Assembly: GCA_027448805.1 (NCBI GenBank)
Contig: DAIDMU010000072.1
Span: 1-52,041 of the forward strand
From: Sulfurimonas sp.
GTDB lineage: Bacteria > Campylobacterota > Campylobacteria > Campylobacterales > Sulfurimonadaceae
Reading direction: 5' to 3'
DNA: 52,041 nucleotides
Of this stretch, positions 1-8,800 are shown piece after piece (the stretch's first letter is position 1; the number at the start of each line of letters is the position of its first letter). The notes under the pieces are model-generated. The model saw only the letters and a list, made by a program, of their open reading frames with translations, was not told the DNA's origin and did no database searches. The position numbers and the translations under genes were made by a program.

Positions 1-76
1 TCATCTCATAAAAGATATAGGCGAAATTCCTGCCGTGCGAAATACAGCATATGAGATTTTAGAGAAATTTGCATAG
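1..76 (+). CDS. C-terminal end of an unidentified gene (partial)
   Basis: The first 76 bases hold an open frame running in from outside the window, with codons starting at base 2 and ending in TAG. The visible tail ends in GEIPAVRNTAYEILEKFA. The stop is followed directly by the ATG of the M16 peptidase homologue, so the two are probably co-transcribed. I do not recognise the family from 24 residues. In some Campylobacter genomes pyrD precedes an M16-like gene, but this tail does not clearly look like PyrD, so no function is assigned. Confidence 0.55.
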   Translation, partial: HLIKDIGEIPAVRNTAYEILEKFA

Positions 77-1360
77 ATGAAGAAAATAGTTTTAATATTA
101 CTCGCTTTAGGAAATATAATAATGGCAGCAACAATAGAAGAGATAAAAGTTAAAGATACGAACATCCCTGTAATTTTTGAGCAGGATAAAAGATTGCCTC
201 TTGTCACGATGCAGTTTGTTTTTAAAAACAGCGGAAGCATAGCAGACATTACAAAAGCCGGTTTGGCAAAATTTAGTGCAAAAGTGATGAACGAGGGAAC
301 TCAGAAGCTTGGTTCAAGCGCATTTGCCGAGGCTCTAGAGAGTAAAGCAATTCATATATCCGCTTCGACAGGAAAAGAGACTTTCGTTATAGAGGTGGGG
401 TGTTTAAAAGAGGAGCTTGACGAGGGGTTGAAATATTTTGAGATGCTCTTAAAGGACCCAAATCTTACCGAGGATGTGATAGACAAGGTAAAAACTACTA
501 CTCTTGGCTCCCTTGCCCGCAAAGAGAATGATTTTGACTATATCGCTTCAAATGAGTTAAAAGCGCTTCTTTTTGAGGGCAGCGTGTTGGCAAAGCCATC
601 TTTGGGAACAGTTGAGAGCGTAAAGAGTATAGCTCTTGAAGATGTTAAAAAGTTTTTAGAAGATAATTTAGTTATATCTAAACTGATGGTGGTAGTCGGC
701 GGAGATATTGAAGCCGAGGATGTAAAAACTAAAGTAACGAAAATTATAAAAGCAATGGCCGTCGGCGAAAATGGCGAAGTGAAAAACTACTCCGTAACGA
801 AAGAGCCCAAAGAGAAGATGGTTAAAAAAGAGACGGAGCAGGCTTATATCTATTTTGGTTCTCCGTACGACATTAGTATTGATTCAAAGGATTACTATAA
901 GGCGAGAGTAGCTACTTTTATCCTGGGCAGCAGCGGTTTTGGTTCAAGACTTATGGAGGAGATTAGAGTTAAGAGAGGGCTTGCATACTCGGCTTACGCA
1001 AAGATAGACGTTACTAAATCAAGCAGTTATATGAACGGTTATCTGCAGACAAAGCTTGACTCACTTGAAGAGGCAAAAAAAACTGTTAAAGACGTCGTGG
1101 CAGCTTTTGTAAAAAACGGTGTTACAAAAGATGAGCTTGAGCAGACTAGAAAGTTTTTGCTTGGAAGCGAACCTTTGAGGGTTGAAACTATGAGCCAGAG
1201 GCTAAATAGAACTTTTATGGAGTACTATAACGGTCAAGAACTTGGGCACTCACTGAAAGAGTTGGAGCTTATTAGAAGTTTAAACCTAAAAGATTTAAAT
1301 GATTTTATAAAAGCTCATAAAGAGATTTTAGAGATGAGTTTTGCAATAGTAACCAAGTAA
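77..1360 (+). CDS. exported M16-family peptidase homologue lacking the zinc motif
   Basis: The protein is 427 residues. It begins with a signal peptide (KKIVLILLALGNIIMA, probable cleavage before ATIEE), so it should be periplasmic. It has the two-lobed M16 (insulinase/PqqL-like) layout. The inactive-type N-terminal lobe carries GLAKFSAKVMNEGT where active enzymes read GLAHFLEHxxxxGT, so HxxEH has become KxxAK and the zinc ligands are missing. The C-terminal lobe keeps the family signature RVKRGLAYSAY. By analogy with M16 pairs it may be a non-catalytic subunit or chaperone-like partner, but no active partner gene is visible here. The start ATG abuts the upstream stop. A hairpin terminator follows the stop. 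Family assignment is firm; function is uncertain. Confidence 0.85.
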   Translation: MKKIVLILLALGNIIMAATIEEIKVKDTNIPVIFEQDKRLPLVTMQFVFKNSGSIADITKAGLAKFSAKVMNEGTQKLGSSAFAEALESKAIHISASTGKETFVIEVGCLKEELDEGLKYFEMLLKDPNLTEDVIDKVKTTTLGSLARKENDFDYIASNELKALLFEGSVLAKPSLGTVESVKSIALEDVKKFLEDNLVISKLMVVVGGDIEAEDVKTKVTKIIKAMAVGENGEVKNYSVTKEPKEKMVKKETEQAYIYFGSPYDISIDSKDYYKARVATFILGSSGFGSRLMEEIRVKRGLAYSAYAKIDVTKSSSYMNGYLQTKLDSLEEAKKTVKDVVAAFVKNGVTKDELEQTRKFLLGSEPLRVETMSQRLNRTFMEYYNGQELGHSLKELELIRSLNLKDLNDFIKAHKEILEMSFAIVTK

Positions 1361-1383
1361 ATATTGCAAAACGCAATATTTTT
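1359..1383 (+). terminator. rho-independent terminator after the M16 gene
   Basis: AAATATTGC pairs with GCAATATTT around an AAAAC loop (9 bp), followed by further T residues. The 5' arm overlaps the stop codon of the M16 gene. It separates this unit from recG. Confidence 0.75.
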
Positions 1384-1431
1384 AACATGTAGTTCATAAA
1401 AATAGGTAGTATTTGATACTAAGGATTTAAG

Positions 1432-3249
1432 ATGAACGTAACAAAAGAGCAAGAAGAAAAGTTCAAAAAACTTGGGCTGGGCAGTTGCTGTGAACTTGCT
1501 CTTATTACCCCGTCCTCCTATGAAGATTTAAGAATCTCAGACAAGCTCCAAATTCATGCAATGGGGCTCATTGACGCTACTGTAGAGGCACTTTACAGAG
1601 CGCCAAATTCCCTTCAAGTTACATTTTTTGCTCATAATTTCGGACATGTTATTACGGGTGTTATATTTCGTCCAAAACCATATATGATGCATCAATTTAA
1701 AATTGGCGAGAGAGACTACTACTATGGAATGGTGGAGTGCAAGAGCGGTTTGTGCAGCATTAGCATGCCAAAAAAAGTTACAAACATCGGAGCGATTACA
1801 CCAAAATACAAATCTCCTCTAAGAAGCGACGTGATGCTCCGCCTGATGCAGAGTTCTCTAACAAAAGAGAATTTAGTCTCAGAGGGTTTAAATGAAGAGA
1901 TTGCAGAGGAGCTTTTAAAACTTCACTTTCCGAGCCAAAATATACCAAATTTAAGAGATTTAGAGCCAAAAACCATAAACGCGCTTAAATATACAGAGCT
2001 CTTTACCTATATGAAAAAACTATCAAATAAAAGAAGATATTTTAAAGCTTTATTTTCTACGTGTAACAGTTACGAAGAGTGGGCGAAAACACTTCCATTT
2101 AGCTTGACCCTTGAGCAGATAAAAGCTATTGAAGAGATAAAAGCAGATTTTTGCAAGGATATCTCAGCCAAACGAATGGTAGTCGGAGACGTGGGAAGCG
2201 GTAAAACAATGGTAATTCTTGCATCTGCACTGATGATGTTGCCAAACCGCTCTGTTTTAATGGCTCCGACGACAATTCTTGCAAATCAACTCTTTGTAGA
2301 GGCCAAAAAATTTCTACCTAATGTCAAAATTGCACTAGTCACAAACAAAAGCAAAAACATAAACCTTGAGGAGGACGATTTTATCATAGGCACTCATGCT
2401 CTGCTTTACAGAGAGCTCCCAAAAGCTGCTCTTGTAATGGCTGATGAACAGCACCGCTTTGGAACTGCTCAGAGAAATATGCTTGAAAAGTTGGTCAGTA
2501 AAGGCAGCCAAAAGCCGCATTTTTTGCAGTTCTCGGCTACGCCAATCCCTAGAACGCAGGCAATGATTGAGACGGCGCACATAGACGTTTCGCTTATCAC
2601 AACAACACCTTTTAAAAAAGATATAACAAGCAGAGTTATTCATAAGAGCGATTTTAAAGATTTACTGCTTCATATAGAGGATGAGATAGCTAAAAAAAAT
2701 CAAGTTCTTTTGGTCTATCCTCTTGTTGAGCAGAGCGATGTTTTAGAGTATCAGAGTATTGATGAGGCGAGAGGATTTTGGGAGAAAAATTTTAGCAACG
2801 TTTATGTTACCCATGGAAAAGACAAGGAGAAAGAGGAGGTTTTGCAAGAGTTTGACAAAAAAGGTGCTATTCTTATAGCTACTACGGTTGTAGAGGTCGG
2901 GATATCTCTGCCTAAACTTAGCACGGTTGTTGTCGTCGGTGCTGAGAGGTTAGGTCTTTCTACTCTTCATCAGCTTCGAGGTCGTGTTAGTCGTACCGGA
3001 CTTAAAGGACACTGCTTTTTATATACAAACCAGAGTTCATCAGAGCGACTTGATAGATTTACCAAAACGACAAGCGGCTTTGATATTGCAAATCTTGATT
3101 TGAAGTTTAGAAAGGGCGGTGATTTGCTAAAGGGACACAACCAAAGCGGAAGCCAGTTTAGGTGGATCGATTTGGCAGAAGATGAAGAGATAGTAAAATG
3201 TGTGAAAATGGATTTGCAAAGGGGAGCTGCCCCTTTGCATATTGATTAA
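1432..3249 (+). CDS. recG: ATP-dependent DNA helicase RecG
   Basis: This is a superfamily 2 helicase that remodels stalled replication forks and branched recombination intermediates. The protein is 605 residues, shorter than the roughly 690 of the E. coli enzyme, with the reduction mainly in the N-terminal wedge region. Visible motifs are Walker A GDVGSGKT near residue 250, the RecG-typical motif II DEQHRFGTAQR near 337, SATPIPRT (motif III), and the C-terminal block VEVGISLP...QLRGRVSRTG. The start is supported by AAGGA six bases upstream of ATG. The stop overlaps the convergent hpf stop by a few bases. A short inverted repeat (TAGTAT/ATACTA) sits just before the ribosome binding site. Confidence 0.95.
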   Translation: MNVTKEQEEKFKKLGLGSCCELALITPSSYEDLRISDKLQIHAMGLIDATVEALYRAPNSLQVTFFAHNFGHVITGVIFRPKPYMMHQFKIGERDYYYGMVECKSGLCSISMPKKVTNIGAITPKYKSPLRSDVMLRLMQSSLTKENLVSEGLNEEIAEELLKLHFPSQNIPNLRDLEPKTINALKYTELFTYMKKLSNKRRYFKALFSTCNSYEEWAKTLPFSLTLEQIKAIEEIKADFCKDISAKRMVVGDVGSGKTMVILASALMMLPNRSVLMAPTTILANQLFVEAKKFLPNVKIALVTNKSKNINLEEDDFIIGTHALLYRELPKAALVMADEQHRFGTAQRNMLEKLVSKGSQKPHFLQFSATPIPRTQAMIETAHIDVSLITTTPFKKDITSRVIHKSDFKDLLLHIEDEIAKKNQVLLVYPLVEQSDVLEYQSIDEARGFWEKNFSNVYVTHGKDKEKEEVLQEFDKKGAILIATTVVEVGISLPKLSTVVVVGAERLGLSTLHQLRGRVSRTGLKGHCFLYTNQSSSERLDRFTKTTSGFDIANLDLKFRKGGDLLKGHNQSGSQFRWIDLAEDEEIVKCVKMDLQRGAAPLHID

Positions 3250-3788
3250 TATAGCCCGAATCTTCCGTCGTTTCTTTTGTAAAGAACACGAGTTTTACCG
3301 TCGTTATCTATAAAGATTTCAAAGAGCTTTTTGTTCTCTTTTATATCGTTTAGAACATCTTCAACTTCGCGCGGTTTGTAAAGCGGGAGTTCGACAGGCA
3401 CAATCTCATCCTCCATAGCCTCGCTTGCCTCATGAAGATCCACATTTGCACTAGCCTCGCTCTTAGCTTCGTTTATCCCGTCTTTATGGTGGTTGTTGTC
3501 TTTGTCGTGCGTACGGCGCATAGCTTTTTGAGCTCTTGCAGTCGCCAAATCGATAGCCGCATAGAGGTCTTGGTCATTTTGTTTGATAACGATGGAATTT
3601 TTGTGAGCCAAGTTGATAACATACTCAACAACCGACTGCTCTTTTCCCTTTTTTGTTTGAGTTGATGCGATGACATTCACAGAAATAATGTCCATGTTGT
3701 ATTTGCTAAGTGTTTCGATAGATGAGTTCATATGAGCTTTGATAGGTTCTGTAAGCTCTAAATGTCGTCCTGTTAATGATATATTCAT
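3246..3788 (-). CDS. hpf: ribosome hibernation promoting factor, long form
   Basis: The 180-residue protein has an N-terminal HPF/RaiA domain (MNISLTGRHLELTEPIKAHM..., residues 1-100) that binds the 30S decoding region, a charged linker, and a C-terminal dimerisation domain ending RVLYKRNDGRFGLY. This is the long HPF architecture, in which one protein drives 100S ribosome dimer formation. The start is well placed behind AAAGGA (spacing 6). A TATAAT box lies about 30 bases upstream of the start. The gene is convergent with recG, overlapping it at the stop codons, and is separated from the pseudopilin operon by about 60 bases. Confidence 0.93.
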   Translation of the reverse strand: MNISLTGRHLELTEPIKAHMNSSIETLSKYNMDIISVNVIASTQTKKGKEQSVVEYVINLAHKNSIVIKQNDQDLYAAIDLATARAQKAMRRTHDKDNNHHKDGINEAKSEASANVDLHEASEAMEDEIVPVELPLYKPREVEDVLNDIKENKKLFEIFIDNDGKTRVLYKRNDGRFGLY

Positions 3789-3818
3789 GTTAAATCCTTT
3801 AGTCTCTAAATGTGAAAT

Positions 3819-3824
3819 ATTATA
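3819..3824 (-). promoter_or_regulatory. candidate -10 box of hpf
   Basis: On the minus strand the sequence reads TATAAT (ATTATA on the plus strand). A start of transcription near 3812 would give a leader of about 24 bases containing the AAAGGA ribosome binding site. No clear -35 is seen, which is common for promoters in this phylum. Confidence 0.5.
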
Positions 3825-3852
3825 TCATTAAATGGTTTACAATATTTACAAT

Positions 3853-4344
3853 TTAGAGTTTTTGGATGCTTCTTCTAAAGTAGTGAATTGGTTCTGCAGA
3901 AATGTTTGCATCGTCTCTTACACTTACCGTTATATCCATCAGTACCGAACCGTTTTGTTCGGGAGTCGTAATGTTAATATAGTTTGTACATCCGCCAACA
4001 GCCCCCGTATAAATATATTGCATAGTTACATTTGCGTCAAAGAGCGGATTTCCGCTGACATCGTCAAATGTGATATTTTTACTGTTGATACAGCCGTTTT
4101 GTGCAATATCTAAAAGTGTAAGTTCTGCCGCACTTTTTGAATACAACACGGCTTGTTCATAAAGATACAAGTCAGCTGTTCTTTTGCTTGTTTCGGCTGT
4201 TAAAGCCAGAGAAAGAGCCATAATTGTAGAGATTATTAAAATTACTATTATGGCAGTAATCATTGCAAAGCCTGAGCGTTTCTTTGCAAATCCGGTTCTT
4301 TTTTGGAGAGGATTGGTTTTTAGAATATAGTTTTTTCTTTGCAT
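3853..4344 (-). CDS. PilX-like pseudopilin, last gene of the pilin-adhesin operon
   Basis: The 163-residue protein has a basic leader ending KKRSG, then FAMITAIIVILIISTIMALSLALT, a prepilin cleavage site (G before F) followed by a hydrophobic helix. It lacks Glu at position +5 of the mature protein (F-A-M-I-T), a deviation typical of PilX/GspK-like minor pilins, which do not need that charge for tip assembly. The remaining globular part has two cysteines (CINSKN and CTNYIN) that could form a disulphide. The start overlaps the end of the upstream pilin by 25 bases and has GAGGA nine bases upstream. The position after two pseudopilins and a giant secreted protein supports a minor-pilin role. 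Exact family is uncertain. Confidence 0.75.
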   Translation of the reverse strand: MQRKNYILKTNPLQKRTGFAKKRSGFAMITAIIVILIISTIMALSLALTAETSKRTADLYLYEQAVLYSKSAAELTLLDIAQNGCINSKNITFDDVSGNPLFDANVTMQYIYTGAVGGCTNYINITTPEQNGSVLMDITVSVRDDANISAEPIHYFRRSIQKL

Positions 4345-5213
4345 AACGAATAATCCTCCATCAAATCAGAATTTACACACACCTGTATTTTTACTATTGA
4401 CCCAACTGCCATGAATTGGAAAGTACTTACATCATTCATTATAACAGCACTTTTTCCATTTAAATAACTCTCTCCCTTCCACGGCTGATAATCATAGTAG
4501 AGCATAAGCGTACCTGTTTTTGTAGCAGCATTATAGTTTCTTATCCCAACAGCGTAGGCTGTCCATGCCAGTTGGTGGTACTCATAGATATTGGCACCGC
4601 TAAAATTCACTCCTGCTATTCCGGATGCAAACTGGTTTGGTTGACCCGCAACATCATTTATCGGGTGCATAACGCTGGTGTTATGATCACTTAAAGGTGT
4701 TCCACCTACCCAACCGTAATTATTTATATCGCTATCGGAGCCTATAAAGTAGAGAGCTGCATCGTCAATACCGCTGCCTCCATCTGATAGAGTACTTATA
4801 AGTGTATTAAGCGCTACTGTGTCTGTTCCTGGAGATACAAGAGTTGTAACATTTGAGAGGTCTAGATCAATTATCCCGCTCCAGTGCGGAAGCGTGCCAA
4901 CATTTCCTCTAAAGCCGTCTATCTCGGTTCCGACCCACTCTAAAATAGGAGCAGTATGGTCCGTATTGCTAGCGAGTGCCTGAAAGGAGTTGTCTAGCTG
5001 TCTTGCTATTACAGAATCTTTTATGCGGTACTGAAGTCTTGAAGCTATGGATTCTACTGCTGCCGCACTGTTTGACTGCAGAGCGTTATTTATGCTTGAA
5101 AATATAAAACTCTTATACGCCTGAGAGAGAAGTTCGACGCCATACTTACTAAGAATGCCAATAATGACTATAACAAATATAAGTTCAAGAAGTGTAAAGG
5201 CAGATTTACGCAT
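4320..5213 (-). CDS. type II/IV pseudopilin (prepilin N-methylation motif)
   Basis: The 297-residue protein begins MRKSAFTLLELIFVIVIIGILSKYGVELL, a class III prepilin leader with cleavage predicted between Ala and Phe (Ala rather than the usual Gly at -1) and the conserved Glu at mature position 5. The rest is a soluble domain with long loops. There are only two cysteines, both near the C-terminus. The size suits a large minor pseudopilin (PilW/GspJ-like). The start codon overlaps the previous stop in TTTTAATG, with AGGAG just upstream, so translation is probably coupled. No assembly ATPase, secretin or platform protein is in this window. Confidence 0.82.
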   Translation of the reverse strand: MRKSAFTLLELIFVIVIIGILSKYGVELLSQAYKSFIFSSINNALQSNSAAAVESIASRLQYRIKDSVIARQLDNSFQALASNTDHTAPILEWVGTEIDGFRGNVGTLPHWSGIIDLDLSNVTTLVSPGTDTVALNTLISTLSDGGSGIDDAALYFIGSDSDINNYGWVGGTPLSDHNTSVMHPINDVAGQPNQFASGIAGVNFSGANIYEYHQLAWTAYAVGIRNYNAATKTGTLMLYYDYQPWKGESYLNGKSAVIMNDVSTFQFMAVGSIVKIQVCVNSDLMEDYSLCKEKTIF

Positions 5214-5836
5214 TAAAATCTCCTCTTATAAAAATCTATTTCGCCGATGTTAGCACTATATGTGCTTAAGAGAGTAATGGTATTTGGAGCCGCATCTGTT
5301 ATTGTAACCGTAATTCTTTTAACATTGTTATCTGCTGCTCCTGTTTCATTAAAATTTCCAACCGCTACAGTGCTATAGTAATTATTTTTATATCCAGCCG
5401 CATCTTTTGTGGCATCGGTAAAAATCAATTCGCTTCCATGAACAGCATTATTTAGATTTGGAAAAGTTGCATTTGAGGTGTTTGTAAGCCCAATTGCACT
5501 GCTGTCCAAACATCTTCTGTGGTATGGTTGATTCACATGTCCTAGTCTTAGTCTATCTCCATTACAAGATATACCTTCTACATCTATAACTCTCTCTAAG
5601 CGGCTGAGATTGTTGTCATACATTGAGTTTAAGTCCCAGTAGTACGACGTTGCACCCATTAACTCGGCAGAAGCAGCAAAGATAGCCTCTTGAGCTATGT
5701 TGTCTTCGATGCCTTTTGAGGTAATTTGAGCCATCATAGGAAGAGTGATAACGGCGATAGAGATAACAACAATGGCAAATATAAGCTCTATCATGGTAAA
5801 AGCAAATCTACCAAGAGCGGTTTTTCTACTTACCAC
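5213..5836 (-). CDS. type II/IV pseudopilin (prepilin N-methylation motif)
   Basis: The 207-residue protein starts with GTG (VVSRKTALGRFAFTMIELIFAIVVISIAVITLPM). AGGAG lies six bases before that GTG, which decides the start. The prepilin site is again Ala-Phe, followed by FTMIE with Glu at position 5 and about 20 hydrophobic residues. Two cysteines (SCNGDR and RRCLDS) may form a loop. The size is compatible with a PilV/GspI-like minor pilin. It overlaps the end of the giant gene upstream by seven bases and the next pilin by one base, so the four genes form one translationally coupled operon. Confidence 0.82.
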   Translation of the reverse strand: MVSRKTALGRFAFTMIELIFAIVVISIAVITLPMMAQITSKGIEDNIAQEAIFAASAELMGATSYYWDLNSMYDNNLSRLERVIDVEGISCNGDRLRLGHVNQPYHRRCLDSSAIGLTNTSNATFPNLNNAVHGSELIFTDATKDAAGYKNNYYSTVAVGNFNETGAADNNVKRITVTITDAAPNTITLLSTYSANIGEIDFYKRRF

Positions 5837-8800
5837 ATTATTCTCCTGTTAGTAGTTGTTCCGCCTACGCTTTTTGTAGTGGTGTTGGTTTCATGCTCAC
5901 CAGTCCAGCCACCTGAAAGATCAAACTCAACTTGGAACTCGTTTGTCGTGGCATTTGGATTTGTTTCATTTTGTATAAGCCATGCAGAAGCTGTATTTTG
6001 CATTGTTGTTTTGTATGGGAAGCCATTGTTTCCGTCATATGTTAAAGTTGTTTGCGATGGGTTGGTTGCCGTCGGTCCGGTTGCCGTTACACGAACGGTA
6101 GTAGTTTTTTCGCTAACCGTACCTGCTGTTCCGTCATGAGGAACTGCGTGCGCCCCATTTACATACCATCTCACATCATCAGTTCTTGTAGAGTTTACCC
6201 CGTTTGGAAGCAGAGTTTTATTGCAAAGGGTTCCAAAACAAAAAGACTCAAAGTAGATGTTTGCAGTGCCTGTGTTTCCTTGATATCTCTGTCTTGAAGC
6301 GTGTGTGCGACCAAATAGATATGTGGCATTGTTATCTATGGAATTGTTACCGTCAACAAGGTCTGTATCAGTAACAACCATTTGAGGAATCGTCATCTGG
6401 AATGGGTTGACTGGAACTATTATACTTCTGTCAAAGTTAAGGCGATAGTTTAGGTTTCCTACTCCGCTTGTAAAACGAGCAGCAGGGTGTGGAAAACTAA
6501 ATGGACCGGCAATAGCAAAATTACCCACGACACTATTATTGTTATCATCATACCACAGCAACTGTGTCAAATCTCCAAGTGGTGGAGATGGATTTAATGT
6601 AATATTTAATACACTGTTTCCACTTTTTGCGTAACACTCGCTTGAGTAGTTTTGTGTAGTAGTATTTATGTCAAATGCTTTTGCGGTAACAACTGCATTT
6701 AAAGTCGCTGATATATCTTGATCTAAAGAGGCATTAGTATCAAAATTGTTTAGGTATGTAAACCCGTTTGAACCGTTCGCAAGAGTTCCGTTTACATCGA
6801 AATGGTCAGGTATAACCATAGGGTTAATAACAGTTTTTATTAAACAACCTATTTTGCCGTTTGCATCTGCAATATTTGTATCATCTTCATCAATACACTC
6901 AATCGGGTTTTTTGTACTGTCAACAGCTGTCCAAGTTGAGTCTGTTATATTGACATCAAAAACACCGACATCTCCAAACTTGATGTTGTTGGAAACATTT
7001 GTGTCAACACCGTTAAAAACTATAGCGTTGAAAGAAGTATCGGAAGAGTTTGTGAGGTTTCCATCAGGTACGGCACAGAGGTCTATCTGTGTTTGCGGTG
7101 CAACGGTAGCTATGCCGTTGTATCCGGTTAAGGCGGTGTTATTAAATCCTTTTGCTACAGTTGTTAAATCAAACTCTTGACCGGCTACAAGCGTTCCTCC
7201 TGGAGCAATTGCGGTTGTATAAGTATCTGGACGGATAGAAAAATTATCACTTGAACATCCATCCATACCCAGTGCATCAGCTAAACACATAGCACAACCG
7301 ATATCATTGTTGTATTTGCTTGGGCTTATTGTTGTTTTCTTACCACCACAGCTTCCGTTATATGCACTTGAATCACAAGGTGCTGCTCCTCCTCCATCAC
7401 CATATAAACAAGTAGCAACATACGGATACTCTGCAAGTGGGAAAACGTTTAAAATTTGTGTATCACTGTTTAGACACGCAGGAACTAGACATAAAGAACT
7501 ATCCAATGAACTAGTTGCACAATTTAAGTCGCTTGTATTGTTTATGAGTGTGCCATAATCAATAAAGTTTGCCTTTATTCTCCTATTTGGCGATGCTTTA
7601 GCAAGGAGGAAGCCTTCTTCTTCATCTGCGGTGTCAACATCAATATTATCCACAACGGCAGTAGCATGTGAATTGTTGTGCACTATTTGCCCTCGCCATA
7701 TAAGCTGGTCTTCTTCTGTACATGTGTTATCTGTAGTGTATAACATGACAGCCATATTAACTATTTTATTTCCTATAATACCGTTGTAAATTTGCTCATT
7801 TCCAGAAGTATCTAAATAAACGGCTTCTAAATTGAAATCTTTGTTTACCATTTTAGTAAAGATGTTTTTATCTGCTGCTGCGTATGAGCCGGCATTAGCA
7901 TAAGATGTGTTTTCAATAACATCCATATTTCCGACCACAATGGCTTGCGGAATAACTCCAAAAGTGTTATCAAATTCTTCACATTTTGCCAGCTCACCTT
8001 CATATCTGTACCCTATGGTTGGCATCGTGTATGCTATTTGGTAAGATATAGAGGTGTTTCCGTCAAAGTTTGCAGTGGTTGAGTACTCAAAAAGAGCCTC
8101 TTGTCCAAATGTAAAATCTCCGCCTTGGTTGTAAGTAGCTCCTGACCCTGTATGAAGAGAGAATAGCTTTAACGGTGTGCTATAGTCAAATATATCGCCG
8201 TCTAACAAATCTGTAAGAGGCGCTGTTGTGTCTGTCATCATGTCGGCAACCGTAAGTCCAATAGGGTTAAGTTTATAGCTCGTTGAGCTCGGTGTATATG
8301 GAAGACCTGTATTAAAAGTTCTATAAAGCATAACTTTTTCAGCAGGTTCGTTCATGTCGTTTCTTAATAAAACTCTTACATCAATAGCACTTCCTTTTGC
8401 TACAAGAGCGCCTGTTGTAAGTTCAACTCCACCAGAGTTGTAAAGTTTTTCATAGTAACACATTCTAGGGTGATAAACTTCGGTTGAAAATGCGAGCATT
8501 GAGGGGTAAAAATAGTCAATATCTCCCCCTGTCCAAAGCTTAAAGCTTATGCTGTTTTGAGAATTTGAAAGAAGATCCTTTCCTGTAGTTCCGATTTGGT
8601 ATGTTTCTATATCAATACCTTGATTATTGGTTAGCAAAGGAGTTCTTGTACCAGCTAATGAAATACTTGCATCAAATGCATTGTCAGAAGGAATGCCTAA
8701 ATCAACCCAACTGCCTCCATCCTGCGCTTGAAATCTATCACCACTACGGTATTTGTCACCCTCTGCAGCAAATATTGAAACTGCAGATTCAATACTTCCG

